DNA of 64,000 nt. It comes from QHXQ01 sp038322995 (lineage in GTDB: Bacteria > Acidobacteriota > Blastocatellia > Pyrinomonadales > Pyrinomonadaceae). The stretch is taken from positions 90,807 to 154,806 of the forward strand of contig JBBQGM010000001.1 of the NCBI GenBank assembly GCA_038322995.1, written 5' to 3'. The number at the start of each line of letters is the position of its first letter. The first letter of the stretch is position 1. Both the position numbers and the translations under genes were made by a program. Below, in pieces: positions 16,907-25,836 of the stretch. The notes beneath the pieces were generated by a model. It did no database searches. It saw only the letters and a program-made list of their open reading frames with translations, and was not told the DNA's origin.

Positions 16907-19900
16907 GTAGTTATCGTCGAGCGCGGATTCGAGTAAGCACAGGGCTGCGATGCGCCGCGCCATCTGCATAACCTCGCGCGTCTCGTCGGCCGTCAGGTCG
17001 CGCCGCAACAATTCGTGTTCCCGGTAGCTGAGCCACTTCTTCATCACCTGATAACCGCCGATGGTGTAGGCCCAGACGCGCGCTGGGACGTTTTGCCAGC
17101 AGGCTACGTCGTTCAGATAAACGTCGTGCGTGTCTGCGCCGAGAGATGCGTCGGGGTCGCCATCGGTTAGTTGACTGGCGAGCGGGCTGTCGGTCATGGC
17201 GGCGCGTTCGGCGGGCTGAAAGGGGCGAGTGGTGAGGCGGCCTTTGCCGGGCATGGTGACGCCGCCTTTGCCCGCGTGGCCCCAACCGGCGTTTAGCTGC
17301 AAGTCGCCCGCGTTCGGGTTGAGCGCGCCGCCGCCGATGCGTGTGACGTTGGCGACGGTGCGGAGGAACGGATCGATTGTGCCGTGCGTGACGCCCGCGA
17401 CGTGTTGTTCGGTGTCGAGCAGCGCGGCAATACGCCGGCCGAGCGCGGCGGAAGCACGGAGCGCGGCCAAAGTATCGGGGAGCGGGACGCGCGGCCAGTC
17501 CTGCCGCAATGCGCCATCATTCTCTATTCGATATGAAGGTGCATGTAAGATAGCAACAATGTGAAAGAAAAGACTCTCATACTCATCTACTGCCCCAATA
17601 GGTTCTAAGTAATCAACAGCAAACTCAGAGAGGTTAGGTTGAGGCGTGGCTTGATTGCTTGTTTCCTCTTCATGTTTAGTAAAAAGGTCACGACGTTGCA
17701 TTGCATCATAACGAATATATAGCGGAAATACATTAGCACTTCTATCCATTAAATCTATGCAGCCAACATTTTTTATGACTTGCGGTTTTGACCATTCCCC
17801 TCGTGGCTTTTGTTGAGATACAAGACATATATTACCGTTTAATACTTGAGCAAAGTATTCGGCACGTTTCTCATCAAGCAGTTTTGTTTCAGCTTCCCAA
17901 TAAAGCCAACGTACATCAAAGGGGCGATAGCTATAACGAATAATGTTATGTGGTAAGAAACCACGTTTGCGTAAGTAATCACGTACAGATTCGGCATCGA
18001 ACCGAGCAGTATTATCCATCGCCCCTGGCGCAATGCGTCGCATCTCTTCGTGATTCACTTTGGGATCGAAATATTTCTCCATACGTCGAATCAAGTTCTC
18101 ACGGTCAATATCTACTACGACATCATCTCGGCTTGTTTTCACGCCGGGGAAAGAAACAGGGAAGAGGTCGCGTAGTAGCGGCCATTCACCGTATGCTTCG
18201 TTAGTAGTTATCGGCAGAAATGGCAAACCGAGATCAAGGATCGGCGTGACATCTGAATAGCTTGCTACGGTTTCCTGTTTGACATCTGCAAGAAGCTGCT
18301 CGCGCTTACCTTTGCCCCACAAATTTCTGAATTTCACCGACTCTGCCGCCGTATGTGTCTCTTTGCGTACAAGCAAGGTGATAGCTGTACCAACCTGTAT
18401 GCCTTCACGGTTTCGCTCAGTTGAGAAAATACTTGGATCGGGTTTGCCTTCAGGCGTTAGCTTGCCAGTTTTGTACTTGTCGCCATTAAGTGAATCAATC
18501 CAGACACCATCAAACGCAGTTAAATAACGCTCACGCATCCCTGTGAACGAAAGCCCGTCAAGCCAAGAGTAGTTTGAAATGAAACACACCACGCCCTCGC
18601 CGGTCTGCTCCGCGATCCGTCGCTCTGCTATGCGGAAGAAACGCACATATAGATCATTCAATCCTTGTCCTTGCGGAGCAGGAGCTTTGATAGTGGTGCG
18701 ATAAGCGTTCGACAGGTCGCGTTCTTCCTTCACTGCAACATTGGCAAAGCCGTTGTACGGCGGGTTGCCGAGGATGACGAGGATCGGCGTCTCGCGTTTC
18801 ACCTTCTCCGCCGCGTCGCGCTCCGCTTCCAACTCTGGAAACAGCAGGTGCGTCTTTGGTTCCTTCGCCGGTTCCCACCCCGTCAGCGCATTGGTCAGAT
18901 AAACGCCCACCCGCTCGTCCGTCGCATCGCTCAACGGTGCGCCGAGGTTCTGTAGCAGCAGCCCCAACTGCAAGTGCGCCACGACGAACGGCGCGGGCAG
19001 TATCTCGAAGCCGAACACACGCTTTGTCGCCGCCTCTTTCAGATAGTGGCCGCTCAAGCCCTCGCCCTCGCGCGCCGTCAACGTCGCCCCGATGTGCCGC
19101 AACACCTCGACGAGATAAGCCCCCGTCCCGCAACACGGGTCAAGCACATAGACGCGCTCGTCCGCCAACCCGTCCGCGATGTGCAACTCTTCGCGCAAGA
19201 CCGTGTCCACGCGCGCCACCATGTACTGCACGATCTCCTGCGGCGTGTACCAGACGCCAAGCTCCTTGCGTAGCTGCGGGTCGAAGTTTTGCAGAAACGG
19301 CTCGTAGAAATACTGCACCGCCTGCCCCTCCTCGAACCGCGCGAAAAACTCCGCACGCTGCACACGATTCAACACGGCGGCCGTCCAGTCCAACACTTCC
19401 ACCAGACCGAGTTGGCCGAGCGTCTGCGGCGAGGCCACCTGATAAAACAACGCGCGGATCATCGGCACATGCAACTCATACGAAGCCGTGCGCCAATCGA
19501 ACCGCGTCTGCCCGTCTCCCGGCGGATGCTTCTTGCTCCACAACACCCACGCCGAGAACACGCCATAAAAAAGCGTCTGCACCAGCGTCGAACGAAAGAA
19601 GTTTTCGCCCTGCGCGCCCTCAAACCGTAAGCCCAACGCCCCTTCCAACGCCGCACGCACGTTCTGTAACGCCGGTAACTCCACACCCTCGATCCGCGCC
19701 TTCGCATCACGCGCATAAGACGCCAGAAACCACGCCACCTGTTCGGGATCAACCAGCCCCGCCGCGTGCAACATCACCCGCTTCAAATACTCCACGAACC
19801 GCGCGCCGTGCTGTGCCGCCAACGCACGCGGCGACGCCGCCCAGAACGCCTGTTCACTCTCTGCGAGGTCGTAAGCTTCAAGCGTGACCGGCTTACCGTT

Positions 19901-20290
19901 CTCGTCATACCCGACCAATAGGAACGAACGATAGTTCGTCACCAGCACTTGCCGGTACGTGCGCAGATAGGTCTGCACCTGCTTGCTCGCGGCCACCTGC
20001 GCCACATCTTCGTTCGTGCCCTTAACCTCGACGCAGCCGCGTGCGGGCAGTTGCCCCTCCATCGGCGCACCCGTGCCACGCTGAAATTGCGACGCTTCGT
20101 AGAGTCCGCCATCGGGAATCCCCGCGCCCTGATTCTTCGGATTGAGGATGCACTGCACCTTCGGCTTCAACGTCTTGCCGACCTCGTTCAGCAGCGCGAC
20201 GAGCGCAGGGTAATAAGAAGTCTCCCGCACTGCCGCGCCCGTGCTGCGAATCGCGCGCAACTCGCCGAGATATGTTTCGAGTGCTTCCAT
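16862..20290 (-). CDS. Type IIG restriction-modification enzyme (nuclease + N6-adenine methyltransferase)
   Basis: 1142 residues, the size of single-chain type IIG enzymes. An N-terminal PD-(D/E)xK-like nuclease is suggested by IPDGGLYE (about residue 58) and CVEVKGT (about residue 88). The methyltransferase follows with motif I VLDPCCGTGAYLVEVL (about residue 383) and motif IV LGNPPYNGFAN (about residue 508). The C-terminal part should hold the target-recognition domain. It would both methylate and cut DNA at its site. The DNA between roughly 17510 and 18720 (about residues 525-925) is strikingly AT-rich while both flanks are GC-rich, so the central part and recognition domain look recently replaced. 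A small coiled-coil gene sits 69 bases upstream on the same strand. Confidence 0.85.
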   Translation of the reverse strand: MEALETYLGELRAIRSTGAAVRETSYYPALVALLNEVGKTLKPKVQCILNPKNQGAGIPDGGLYEASQFQRGTGAPMEGQLPARGCVEVKGTNEDVAQVAASKQVQTYLRTYRQVLVTNYRSFLLVGYDENGKPVTLEAYDLAESEQAFWAASPRALAAQHGARFVEYLKRVMLHAAGLVDPEQVAWFLASYARDAKARIEGVELPALQNVRAALEGALGLRFEGAQGENFFRSTLVQTLFYGVFSAWVLWSKKHPPGDGQTRFDWRTASYELHVPMIRALFYQVASPQTLGQLGLVEVLDWTAAVLNRVQRAEFFARFEEGQAVQYFYEPFLQNFDPQLRKELGVWYTPQEIVQYMVARVDTVLREELHIADGLADERVYVLDPCCGTGAYLVEVLRHIGATLTAREGEGLSGHYLKEAATKRVFGFEILPAPFVVAHLQLGLLLQNLGAPLSDATDERVGVYLTNALTGWEPAKEPKTHLLFPELEAERDAAEKVKRETPILVILGNPPYNGFANVAVKEERDLSNAYRTTIKAPAPQGQGLNDLYVRFFRIAERRIAEQTGEGVVCFISNYSWLDGLSFTGMRERYLTAFDGVWIDSLNGDKYKTGKLTPEGKPDPSIFSTERNREGIQVGTAITLLVRKETHTAAESVKFRNLWGKGKREQLLADVKQETVASYSDVTPILDLGLPFLPITTNEAYGEWPLLRDLFPVSFPGVKTSRDDVVVDIDRENLIRRMEKYFDPKVNHEEMRRIAPGAMDNTARFDAESVRDYLRKRGFLPHNIIRYSYRPFDVRWLYWEAETKLLDEKRAEYFAQVLNGNICLVSQQKPRGEWSKPQVIKNVGCIDLMDRSANVFPLYIRYDAMQRRDLFTKHEEETSNQATPQPNLSEFAVDYLEPIGAVDEYESLFFHIVAILHAPSYRIENDGALRQDWPRVPLPDTLAALRASAALGRRIAALLDTEQHVAGVTHGTIDPFLRTVANVTRIGGGALNPNAGDLQLNAGWGHAGKGGVTMPGKGRLTTRPFQPAERAAMTDSPLASQLTDGDPDASLGADTHDVYLNDVACWQNVPARVWAYTIGGYQVMKKWLSYREHELLRRDLTADETREVMQMARRIAALCLLESALDDNYSTVKAAAYAWPATV

Positions 20291-20359
20291 ACTTATTAAC
20301 CCGCGTTGTGTGTCTGACGGTGAAGATTACTTGGTCTGCTTGAGCTAATCGGTCTAACT

Positions 20360-20713
20360 CTACGCCTTACCGTTGCGCCCCGCGCGCACGATGTCGATCA
20401 GCGCATTCAGCTTTTGCTCGGTATGTGCCTGCGAGTCAGCTAGCTCTGCGAATCGCTCGTCAGCATGTGCCCGCGACGCGGCGAGCCGTTCTTCAGTATG
20501 TGCTTGCGCTGCTGCATGCCGTTCGCTCATACGCACCTGCTCATCTACCACTTCGCGCAGCACATTGGTTAAGTGCGTCACGAGTTGCCCGGTTCGTGTC
20601 TGCGCTGCCTGTAGTTCCTTTTGCCCCTCTTGTAGCTGTTGCATGTTGACGGCAAACTGCGCCTGTTGGGCGAGGATGAAGTCCATCGTGCGTTGCAGCT
20701 CTTCGTTCGTCAT
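20360..20713 (-). CDS. Small coiled-coil protein upstream of the restriction-modification gene
   Basis: 117 residues from the ATG at 20713, which has GGAGGA about 10 bases upstream; the frame is open further but without a ribosome site. The sequence begins MTNEELQRTMDFILAQQAQF and is almost entirely helical, with repeats AAAQAHTEERLAASRAHAD and DSQAHTEQKLNALIDIV. It has no membrane segment. It belongs to a group of small MTNEE-type coiled-coil proteins that I recall as common and often multicopy in Acidobacteria and cyanobacteria, without known function. Position suggests co-transcription with the restriction-modification gene. Confidence 0.72.
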   Translation of the reverse strand: MTNEELQRTMDFILAQQAQFAVNMQQLQEGQKELQAAQTRTGQLVTHLTNVLREVVDEQVRMSERHAAAQAHTEERLAASRAHADERFAELADSQAHTEQKLNALIDIVRAGRNGKA

Positions 20714-20855
20714 AAGTGGTGAGTCCTCCGTGTGGCGCATTCTACACGAAAGCTGTGCGGCGGTCAGCGTAAAAGCGAAAGCGCGGAACGATGTGCCAGG
20801 CAGCCGCGCCATTGTCATATCGTCCCGCACTTGAGTTTGTCGGCTGTGGCGCGCG

Positions 20856-22208
20856 TTAGCCGTTCGGGTTGGCGCGCAAGGTGATTTCCGAGCCGCGCGG
20901 GAGTTCGAGATCGTCGCGCCCTTGCACGTAGACTGAGCCTGCGCCCGCGCCCGCGCCGATGGCCGCGCCGATGGCCGCGCCTTTGCCGCCGCGCGCAATC
21001 GCGCCGATGATCGCGCCGATGGCCGCGCCCAGTGCCACGCGCTCCACCGTGCGATTGTTCTGGCTGTCGCGCGCCTGCACGTCGCCGCCGCCCTCTGCGT
21101 CCACCCGCACATCTTCGCCGCCCACCGGTTGCACCGCTTCGACGACGCCCGCGAACTCATCCGTGCGCCCGTCGGTCAGACGTATGCGCTCGAAGTTAAA
21201 CGCCAACTCGGCGCGGCCGTTAATCCGCCCGCCTCGTTCGACGCGCGTGATTGTGCCCGTCAGCGTTGCGCCCGCGAACTGCGCCGGTGCGCGCACGGTC
21301 ATCGTGAAGGGATCGCCGACGCGCGTGCGCGCCGTACTGAGATCATCGTCTAAGACAGCGACGAACTGTGTGTTGCGTCCGATGGTGAAGCCTGTGTTGG
21401 GCGGCGTGTTGTCGGGCGGCCCAGGCGCGGGCGGGCGCGGGCGCAGCACGGGCGGCGTGGTCTGCGCTGTGCGATTGTTGGCCGTCGCAGGTGGCGGCGC
21501 GTTGCGCCCGGTCGTGCGCGCAGGATTGCGCCGCGTGTTGCGGGCGCTGGTGCTCGCCGCTTCGGGCCGGCCATAAATGTCGAAGCGCGCAAGCCCGGAG
21601 GTCTTGTCGTACACGCTGACGACGACGACGGGTTGATTTAGTTGTGCATCGGAGATGCGGCGGGTCACGCGCAGGCGTTCCCCCTGTTCAATTGACTCGA
21701 AGGTGACGGCGAAGTCGTCTTCCGCGTTTCCGCGCGAACTGATCGAGAGCATGTCGCCGGTGAGCGCGGCGCGCGTCTGCACGAGATGACCGTCGGCGGC
21801 GCGCTCGTTGCGGGTAACGCCGTCGGCGTCGAACGTGATGCGCGGCGCGCGGGTGGAGGCGATGTCGAGCAAGCGCGCCCGCCGTTGCAGCGTCAGTTGT
21901 GTGGGCGATGTGAGGCGCGGGATGAGATTATCGAGCACACGTTGCTGTGCGTCGGACGACAACCCGGCGGCGGCGCGCGTGGCGGCCTCCTGCGGATCGT
22001 CGCTGTTGGGCGCATCGAGTTGATATGTGCCGGTCAGGCGTGCGTCGGCTGCGGACGTGTTGGCAGCCGCCGCCGGGCGGCGGGCGGCAGGCTTCGCGGG
22101 CGCGGGTCGCCGCGTTGTACGACGTTGCGCTACGCCGGGCACGGCCAACTGCAAACTCACAAGCGCGCACACAAGCGCCGCGCTAACAATGCGTCTGATC
22201 TGTCTCAT
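20856..22208 (-). CDS. Exported protein with C-terminal glycine-zipper segment
   Basis: 450 residues from the ATG at 22208, chosen because GGAGGGG lies five bases upstream and a signal peptide (MRQIRRIVSAALVCALVSLQ, cleavage near GVAQ) follows. A Pro/Ala/Arg/Thr-rich stretch comes next, another Pro-rich linker lies mid-protein, and a segment AGATLTGTITRVERGGRING resembles the beta-rich part of acidobacterial surface proteins. Near the end GAAIGAIIGAIARGGKGAAI and GAAIGAGAGAGS form a glycine zipper of the kind that packs into membranes, followed by RDDLELPRGSEITLR. Likely an envelope protein of unknown role. Confidence 0.7.
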   Translation of the reverse strand: MRQIRRIVSAALVCALVSLQLAVPGVAQRRTTRRPAPAKPAARRPAAAANTSAADARLTGTYQLDAPNSDDPQEAATRAAAGLSSDAQQRVLDNLIPRLTSPTQLTLQRRARLLDIASTRAPRITFDADGVTRNERAADGHLVQTRAALTGDMLSISSRGNAEDDFAVTFESIEQGERLRVTRRISDAQLNQPVVVVSVYDKTSGLARFDIYGRPEAASTSARNTRRNPARTTGRNAPPPATANNRTAQTTPPVLRPRPPAPGPPDNTPPNTGFTIGRNTQFVAVLDDDLSTARTRVGDPFTMTVRAPAQFAGATLTGTITRVERGGRINGRAELAFNFERIRLTDGRTDEFAGVVEAVQPVGGEDVRVDAEGGGDVQARDSQNNRTVERVALGAAIGAIIGAIARGGKGAAIGAAIGAGAGAGSVYVQGRDDLELPRGSEITLRANPNG

Positions 22209-22344
22209 CTGCCCCTCCATGCTCACAAAAACTATCTCCGCTCAAACAAGGAAACCGTCTGGGAGCCAGCGCAGCCGCGCCAACGCCGGGAGAGTAGCTC
22301 AAATTTTAAGGGGGGAGTTAAGGTCGCGTGCGACAAAGCATAAA

Positions 22345-22376
22345 ACCGCGCGCGGCTTTTACGCAAGGCGCGCGCG
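22345..22376 (-). terminator. Terminator of the yvcK-glmU-glmS unit
   Basis: ACCGCGCGC (22345-22353) pairs with GCGCGCGGT (22368-22376). On the minus strand the stem is followed by TTTTATGCTTT, and it lies 18 bases after the glmS stop. Confidence 0.65.
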
Positions 22377-22393
22377 GTGCCACCCTGATCTCA

Positions 22394-24253
22394 TCATTCA
22401 ACCGTCACGGACTTGGCCAGATTGCGCGGCTGATCCACGTCGCAGCCACGGCGCACGGCGATGTGATAGGCGAGCAGTTGCAGCGGGATGATCGAGAGAA
22501 TCGGCGCGAGCAGGTCGCTGGATGGGGGCACGCTGATCGTGCGGTCGGAGACTTTGGCCGATAGCTCGTCGCCTTCGGTTAAGACGGAGATGACGACGCC
22601 TTCGCGGGCTTTGACCTCGACGATGTTCGAGTGCGTCTTCTCGTAGCGCAACTCGGACGCTTTGTTGCCCGCTTCGCGCGTGTTGATGACGACGACGGGC
22701 AGCCGCTCGTCGATGAGCGCGTTCGGCCCGTGCTTCATCTCGCCGGCCGGGTAGCCTTCGGCGTGGATATAGGAAATCTCCTTGAGCTTGAGCGCGCCTT
22801 CGAGCGCGACGGTGAAGTTGATACCGCGCCCCAGATAGAGGAAATCCTGCGAGCGGTGAAACTCTTTGGCCAGTTCTTCCAACTCGTCAGATTCGGAGAG
22901 CAGATGCTCGATCTTGACAGGCAGTTCGGCCAACTCCTGCGCGTGATGTTTGGCCTCGTCCGCGCTGAGTGTGCCGCGCAACTGGCCGAAGTAGAGCGCG
23001 AACAGATAGAGCGCGATCATCTGCGCGGTGAACGCTTTCGTCGAGGCGACGCCGATCTCCGGGCCAGCGTGCGTTAGGATCGTGCCGTCGGACTCGCGCG
23101 TGATCATCGAGCCATAGACGTTGCAGATCGCCAGCACCTTCGCGCCGCGCTCTTTCGCTTCGCGCAAGGCCGCGATGGTGTCCGCCGTCTCGCCCGACTG
23201 TGAGATGACGATGAGCAGAGTCTTCTCATCAATCACCGGATCGCGATAACGAAACTCGGAGGCATAATCAACTTCGACGGGCACGCGCGCCAGTTGCTCG
23301 ATCATGTACTTGCCGGCCAACCCGGCGTGCCAGCTTGTGCCGCAGGCCGCGATCATCACGCGGTCGCAGGCGCGAAACTCCGCCTCGGTGATGTTCATCT
23401 CATCGAGATAGACGCGGCCCGTGTCGAGCGAGATGCGCCCCTGCACGGTGTCGCGCACGGCGCGCGGCTGCTCGTAAATCTCCTTGAGCATGAAATGCTT
23501 GAACCCGCCCTTCTCGGCCATGATCGGATCCCAGGTGATGCGCTGCTGCTGCGGCTCGCGTATGTTGCCCTCGAAGTCCGTGACGCGCACGGCGTCCTTT
23601 GTTAGCACCGCGATCTCGCCGTCGCCAAGGAAGAATACGTCGCGCGTGTGTTGCAGGATGGGCGGGATGTCGGAGGCGACGAAGTATTCGCCGTCGCCTA
23701 AGCCGATCACGACGGGCGGGCCCTGGCGCACGGCGATGATCGTGTCCGGTTCGTCCACCGAGATGATCGCGAGCGCGAAGATGCCGCGCAGGTCGCGTAT
23801 CGCCTGCCGGACAGCCACCTCAAACGAGGTTTCGGTGCGCAGATACTCCTCGATCAGATGCGCGATCACTTCCGTGTCCGTCTCGGTGACGAAGCGATGA
23901 TCCGAGCCGCGCAAACGCTCTTTCAGTTGTAAATAATTCTCGATGATGCCGTTATGCACGACGACGACACGGCCCGTGCAGTCGCGGTGCGGGTGCGCGT
24001 TCTCTTCCGTGGGGCGGCCGTGCGTGGCCCAGCGCGTGTGCCCAATGCCATACGTGCCATCAAGCGGCTTCAGGCGGAGCGCTTCTTCGAGGTTGCGCAG
24101 CTTGCCTTCGGCGCGGCGGATGTCGAGGCAGTGGTGCTCGTCCACAACCGCGATGCCGGCCGAATCGTAACCGCGATATTCCAGTTTGCGCAGCCCGTCA
24201 ATGATGACCGGCACAACCTGCTTGTTGCCTACATACCCGACAATGCCACACAT
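22394..24253 (-). CDS. glmS: Glutamine--fructose-6-phosphate aminotransferase (isomerizing)
   Basis: 619 residues, full length. It starts MCGIVGYVG, with the catalytic Cys exposed after Met removal. The N-terminal glutaminase domain shows HTRWATHG and VVHNGIIENY; the C-terminal half carries two SIS domains (AACGTSWHAGLAGKYMIEQL, SQSGETADTIAALREAKERG) and ends KSVTVE, the conserved active-site tail. It makes glucosamine-6-phosphate for peptidoglycan and lipopolysaccharide. It is the last gene of yvcK-glmU-glmS, 58 bases after glmU, and no glmS ribozyme is visible in that gap. Confidence 0.96.
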   Translation of the reverse strand: MCGIVGYVGNKQVVPVIIDGLRKLEYRGYDSAGIAVVDEHHCLDIRRAEGKLRNLEEALRLKPLDGTYGIGHTRWATHGRPTEENAHPHRDCTGRVVVVHNGIIENYLQLKERLRGSDHRFVTETDTEVIAHLIEEYLRTETSFEVAVRQAIRDLRGIFALAIISVDEPDTIIAVRQGPPVVIGLGDGEYFVASDIPPILQHTRDVFFLGDGEIAVLTKDAVRVTDFEGNIREPQQQRITWDPIMAEKGGFKHFMLKEIYEQPRAVRDTVQGRISLDTGRVYLDEMNITEAEFRACDRVMIAACGTSWHAGLAGKYMIEQLARVPVEVDYASEFRYRDPVIDEKTLLIVISQSGETADTIAALREAKERGAKVLAICNVYGSMITRESDGTILTHAGPEIGVASTKAFTAQMIALYLFALYFGQLRGTLSADEAKHHAQELAELPVKIEHLLSESDELEELAKEFHRSQDFLYLGRGINFTVALEGALKLKEISYIHAEGYPAGEMKHGPNALIDERLPVVVINTREAGNKASELRYEKTHSNIVEVKAREGVVISVLTEGDELSAKVSDRTISVPPSSDLLAPILSIIPLQLLAYHIAVRRGCDVDQPRNLAKSVTVE

Positions 24254-24311
24254 GCGTTCGATTACCTTTCAGGAGAGCGTTGGCTGCTGAAGGATGAGCG
24301 GCGAGGCCGTC

Positions 24312-25823
24312 TTACTTTAGCTCGTCACTCGTTATTGCTGTCGTCTCGGCTGCGTCTTTTGCTTCGGCTGGTGCGGCCGATGATTCTTCGTGGAAACGTT
24401 TCTTGACGATGGCGGGCACGCCGGCCACGAGCGTGTCGGGCGGCACGTCCTTCGTCACGACCGAACCGGCGGCGGTGACGGCCCGCGCGCCGACGCGCAC
24501 TGGCGCGACCAGCATCGTGTCCGAGCCGATCTTCACGTTGTCTTCGATGACGGTCGGGTGTTTGTCTTTGCCGTCGTAGTTGCAGGTGACTGTGCCCGCG
24601 CCGATATTCGTGTTGTCGCCGACGGTCGCGTCGCCGAGATAGGTGAGGTGCATAGCCTTCGCTTTGCGGCCCAGGCGCGATTTTTTGAGTTCGACGAAGT
24701 TGCCGACCGCCGCCGCTTCTTCGAGTTTCGCGTTCATGCGCAGGTGCGCGAACGGGCCGACCGTGCAGTGATCCGCGATCTCCGAATCGACGATGACACA
24801 ATGATCTTTCAGCACGACGCCGCTGCCGATGCGCGAGTTGGTGATGCGTGTGCCCGAACGAATCTCGCAGCCTTCGCCGATGATCGTGCGCCCTTCGATG
24901 TGTACGTCCGGGTGGAGAATTGTGTCGCGCCCGATCTGCGCCTCGGCGCTGACGTAGGTGTGCGCCGGATCGAGCAAGGTCACGCCCGCGTCAAGCATCA
25001 ACCGGCGCAGCGTGCGCAGGCGCAAGATGCGCTCGAACTCGGCCAACTCGGCGCGCGTGTTGATGCCGGCGACTTCGCGCGCGTCCGTGTGCAGGAAGAC
25101 GCTCACGTCCGCGCCGTCGGCGCGCAGGATGCCGGGCACGTCGGTTAAATAATATTCGCCCTGCGCGTTGGCCGGTTGCACACGCGCTAGAGCGGGGAAG
25201 AGGGCGCGCGTCTCGAAACAATAGATGCCCGCATTGATCTCGTTCAGTTGGCGCTCTTCGGGCGTCGCGTCCTTCTGTTCAACGATGCGCTCGAAGCGCC
25301 CTTCGCCGTCGCGCACGACGCGCCCGTAGCCGGTCGGGTCATCAAGTTTGACGCTCATCAACGTACAGGCCGCGCCGTGCCCGCGATGTGCGCGGTGTTG
25401 TTGCACGAGTGCAACCAGTGTCTCCGGCCGAATGAGCGGCACGTCGCCGGAGAGGATCAACAAGGTCGAGTTTGCCCCGGCGAGCGCAGCGTGCGCGGCC
25501 ATGACTGCGTCGCCCGTACCGCGCTGCTCGGTCTGCGTGATGAAGGCCGCGCCCTCCGCGCCCAACTCCGCGCGCACCGCCGCCATTACCTCGTCCGCTT
25601 GATGCCCGATGACGACGTGGACGGGGCGACCTTCGCGCACGAGCGCGCCGGCCTTGCTGGCGACGTGCGCGATGAGCGGGCGGCCGGCCAACCCGTGCAA
25701 GACTTTGGCGGTGCGCGAACGCATACGCATGCCGAGGCCGGCGGCGAGGATGAGCACGTCGAGCGGCGCGGCCGTCTGCGTGCTTTGCGGTTCCTGCACG
25801 TTTGTCGGGGGCTGTTTCTCCAT
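24312..25823 (-). CDS. glmU: Bifunctional UDP-GlcNAc pyrophosphorylase / glucosamine-1-P acetyltransferase
   Basis: 503 residues, slightly longer than usual at both ends. The N-terminal uridylyltransferase signature reads LILAAGLGMRMRSRTAKVLH; the usual Thr after Gly in GTRM is Met here. The second half is a left-handed beta-helix of hexapeptide repeats (IGEGCEIRSGTRI, IGAGTVTCNYDGKDKH) ending in the acetyltransferase region. It makes UDP-GlcNAc from glucosamine-1-phosphate. It starts 13 bases after the yvcK stop and precedes glmS, so successive steps of one pathway are encoded together. Confidence 0.95.
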   Translation of the reverse strand: MEKQPPTNVQEPQSTQTAAPLDVLILAAGLGMRMRSRTAKVLHGLAGRPLIAHVASKAGALVREGRPVHVVIGHQADEVMAAVRAELGAEGAAFITQTEQRGTGDAVMAAHAALAGANSTLLILSGDVPLIRPETLVALVQQHRAHRGHGAACTLMSVKLDDPTGYGRVVRDGEGRFERIVEQKDATPEERQLNEINAGIYCFETRALFPALARVQPANAQGEYYLTDVPGILRADGADVSVFLHTDAREVAGINTRAELAEFERILRLRTLRRLMLDAGVTLLDPAHTYVSAEAQIGRDTILHPDVHIEGRTIIGEGCEIRSGTRITNSRIGSGVVLKDHCVIVDSEIADHCTVGPFAHLRMNAKLEEAAAVGNFVELKKSRLGRKAKAMHLTYLGDATVGDNTNIGAGTVTCNYDGKDKHPTVIEDNVKIGSDTMLVAPVRVGARAVTAAGSVVTKDVPPDTLVAGVPAIVKKRFHEESSAAPAEAKDAAETTAITSDELK

Positions 25824-25836
25824 AAAAGTTAAACTA

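Noticed and set aside
18856..19887. Long plus-strand open frame (343 codons) rich in Arg, Pro, Ser and Thr
   Set aside because: It is opposite the restriction-modification gene, whose methyltransferase and nuclease motifs are clear. The composition is that of a GC-rich shadow frame.
24254..24311. glmS ribozyme upstream of glmS
   Set aside because: Only 58 bases separate glmU and glmS, too short for the ribozyme, and no core sequence is visible.
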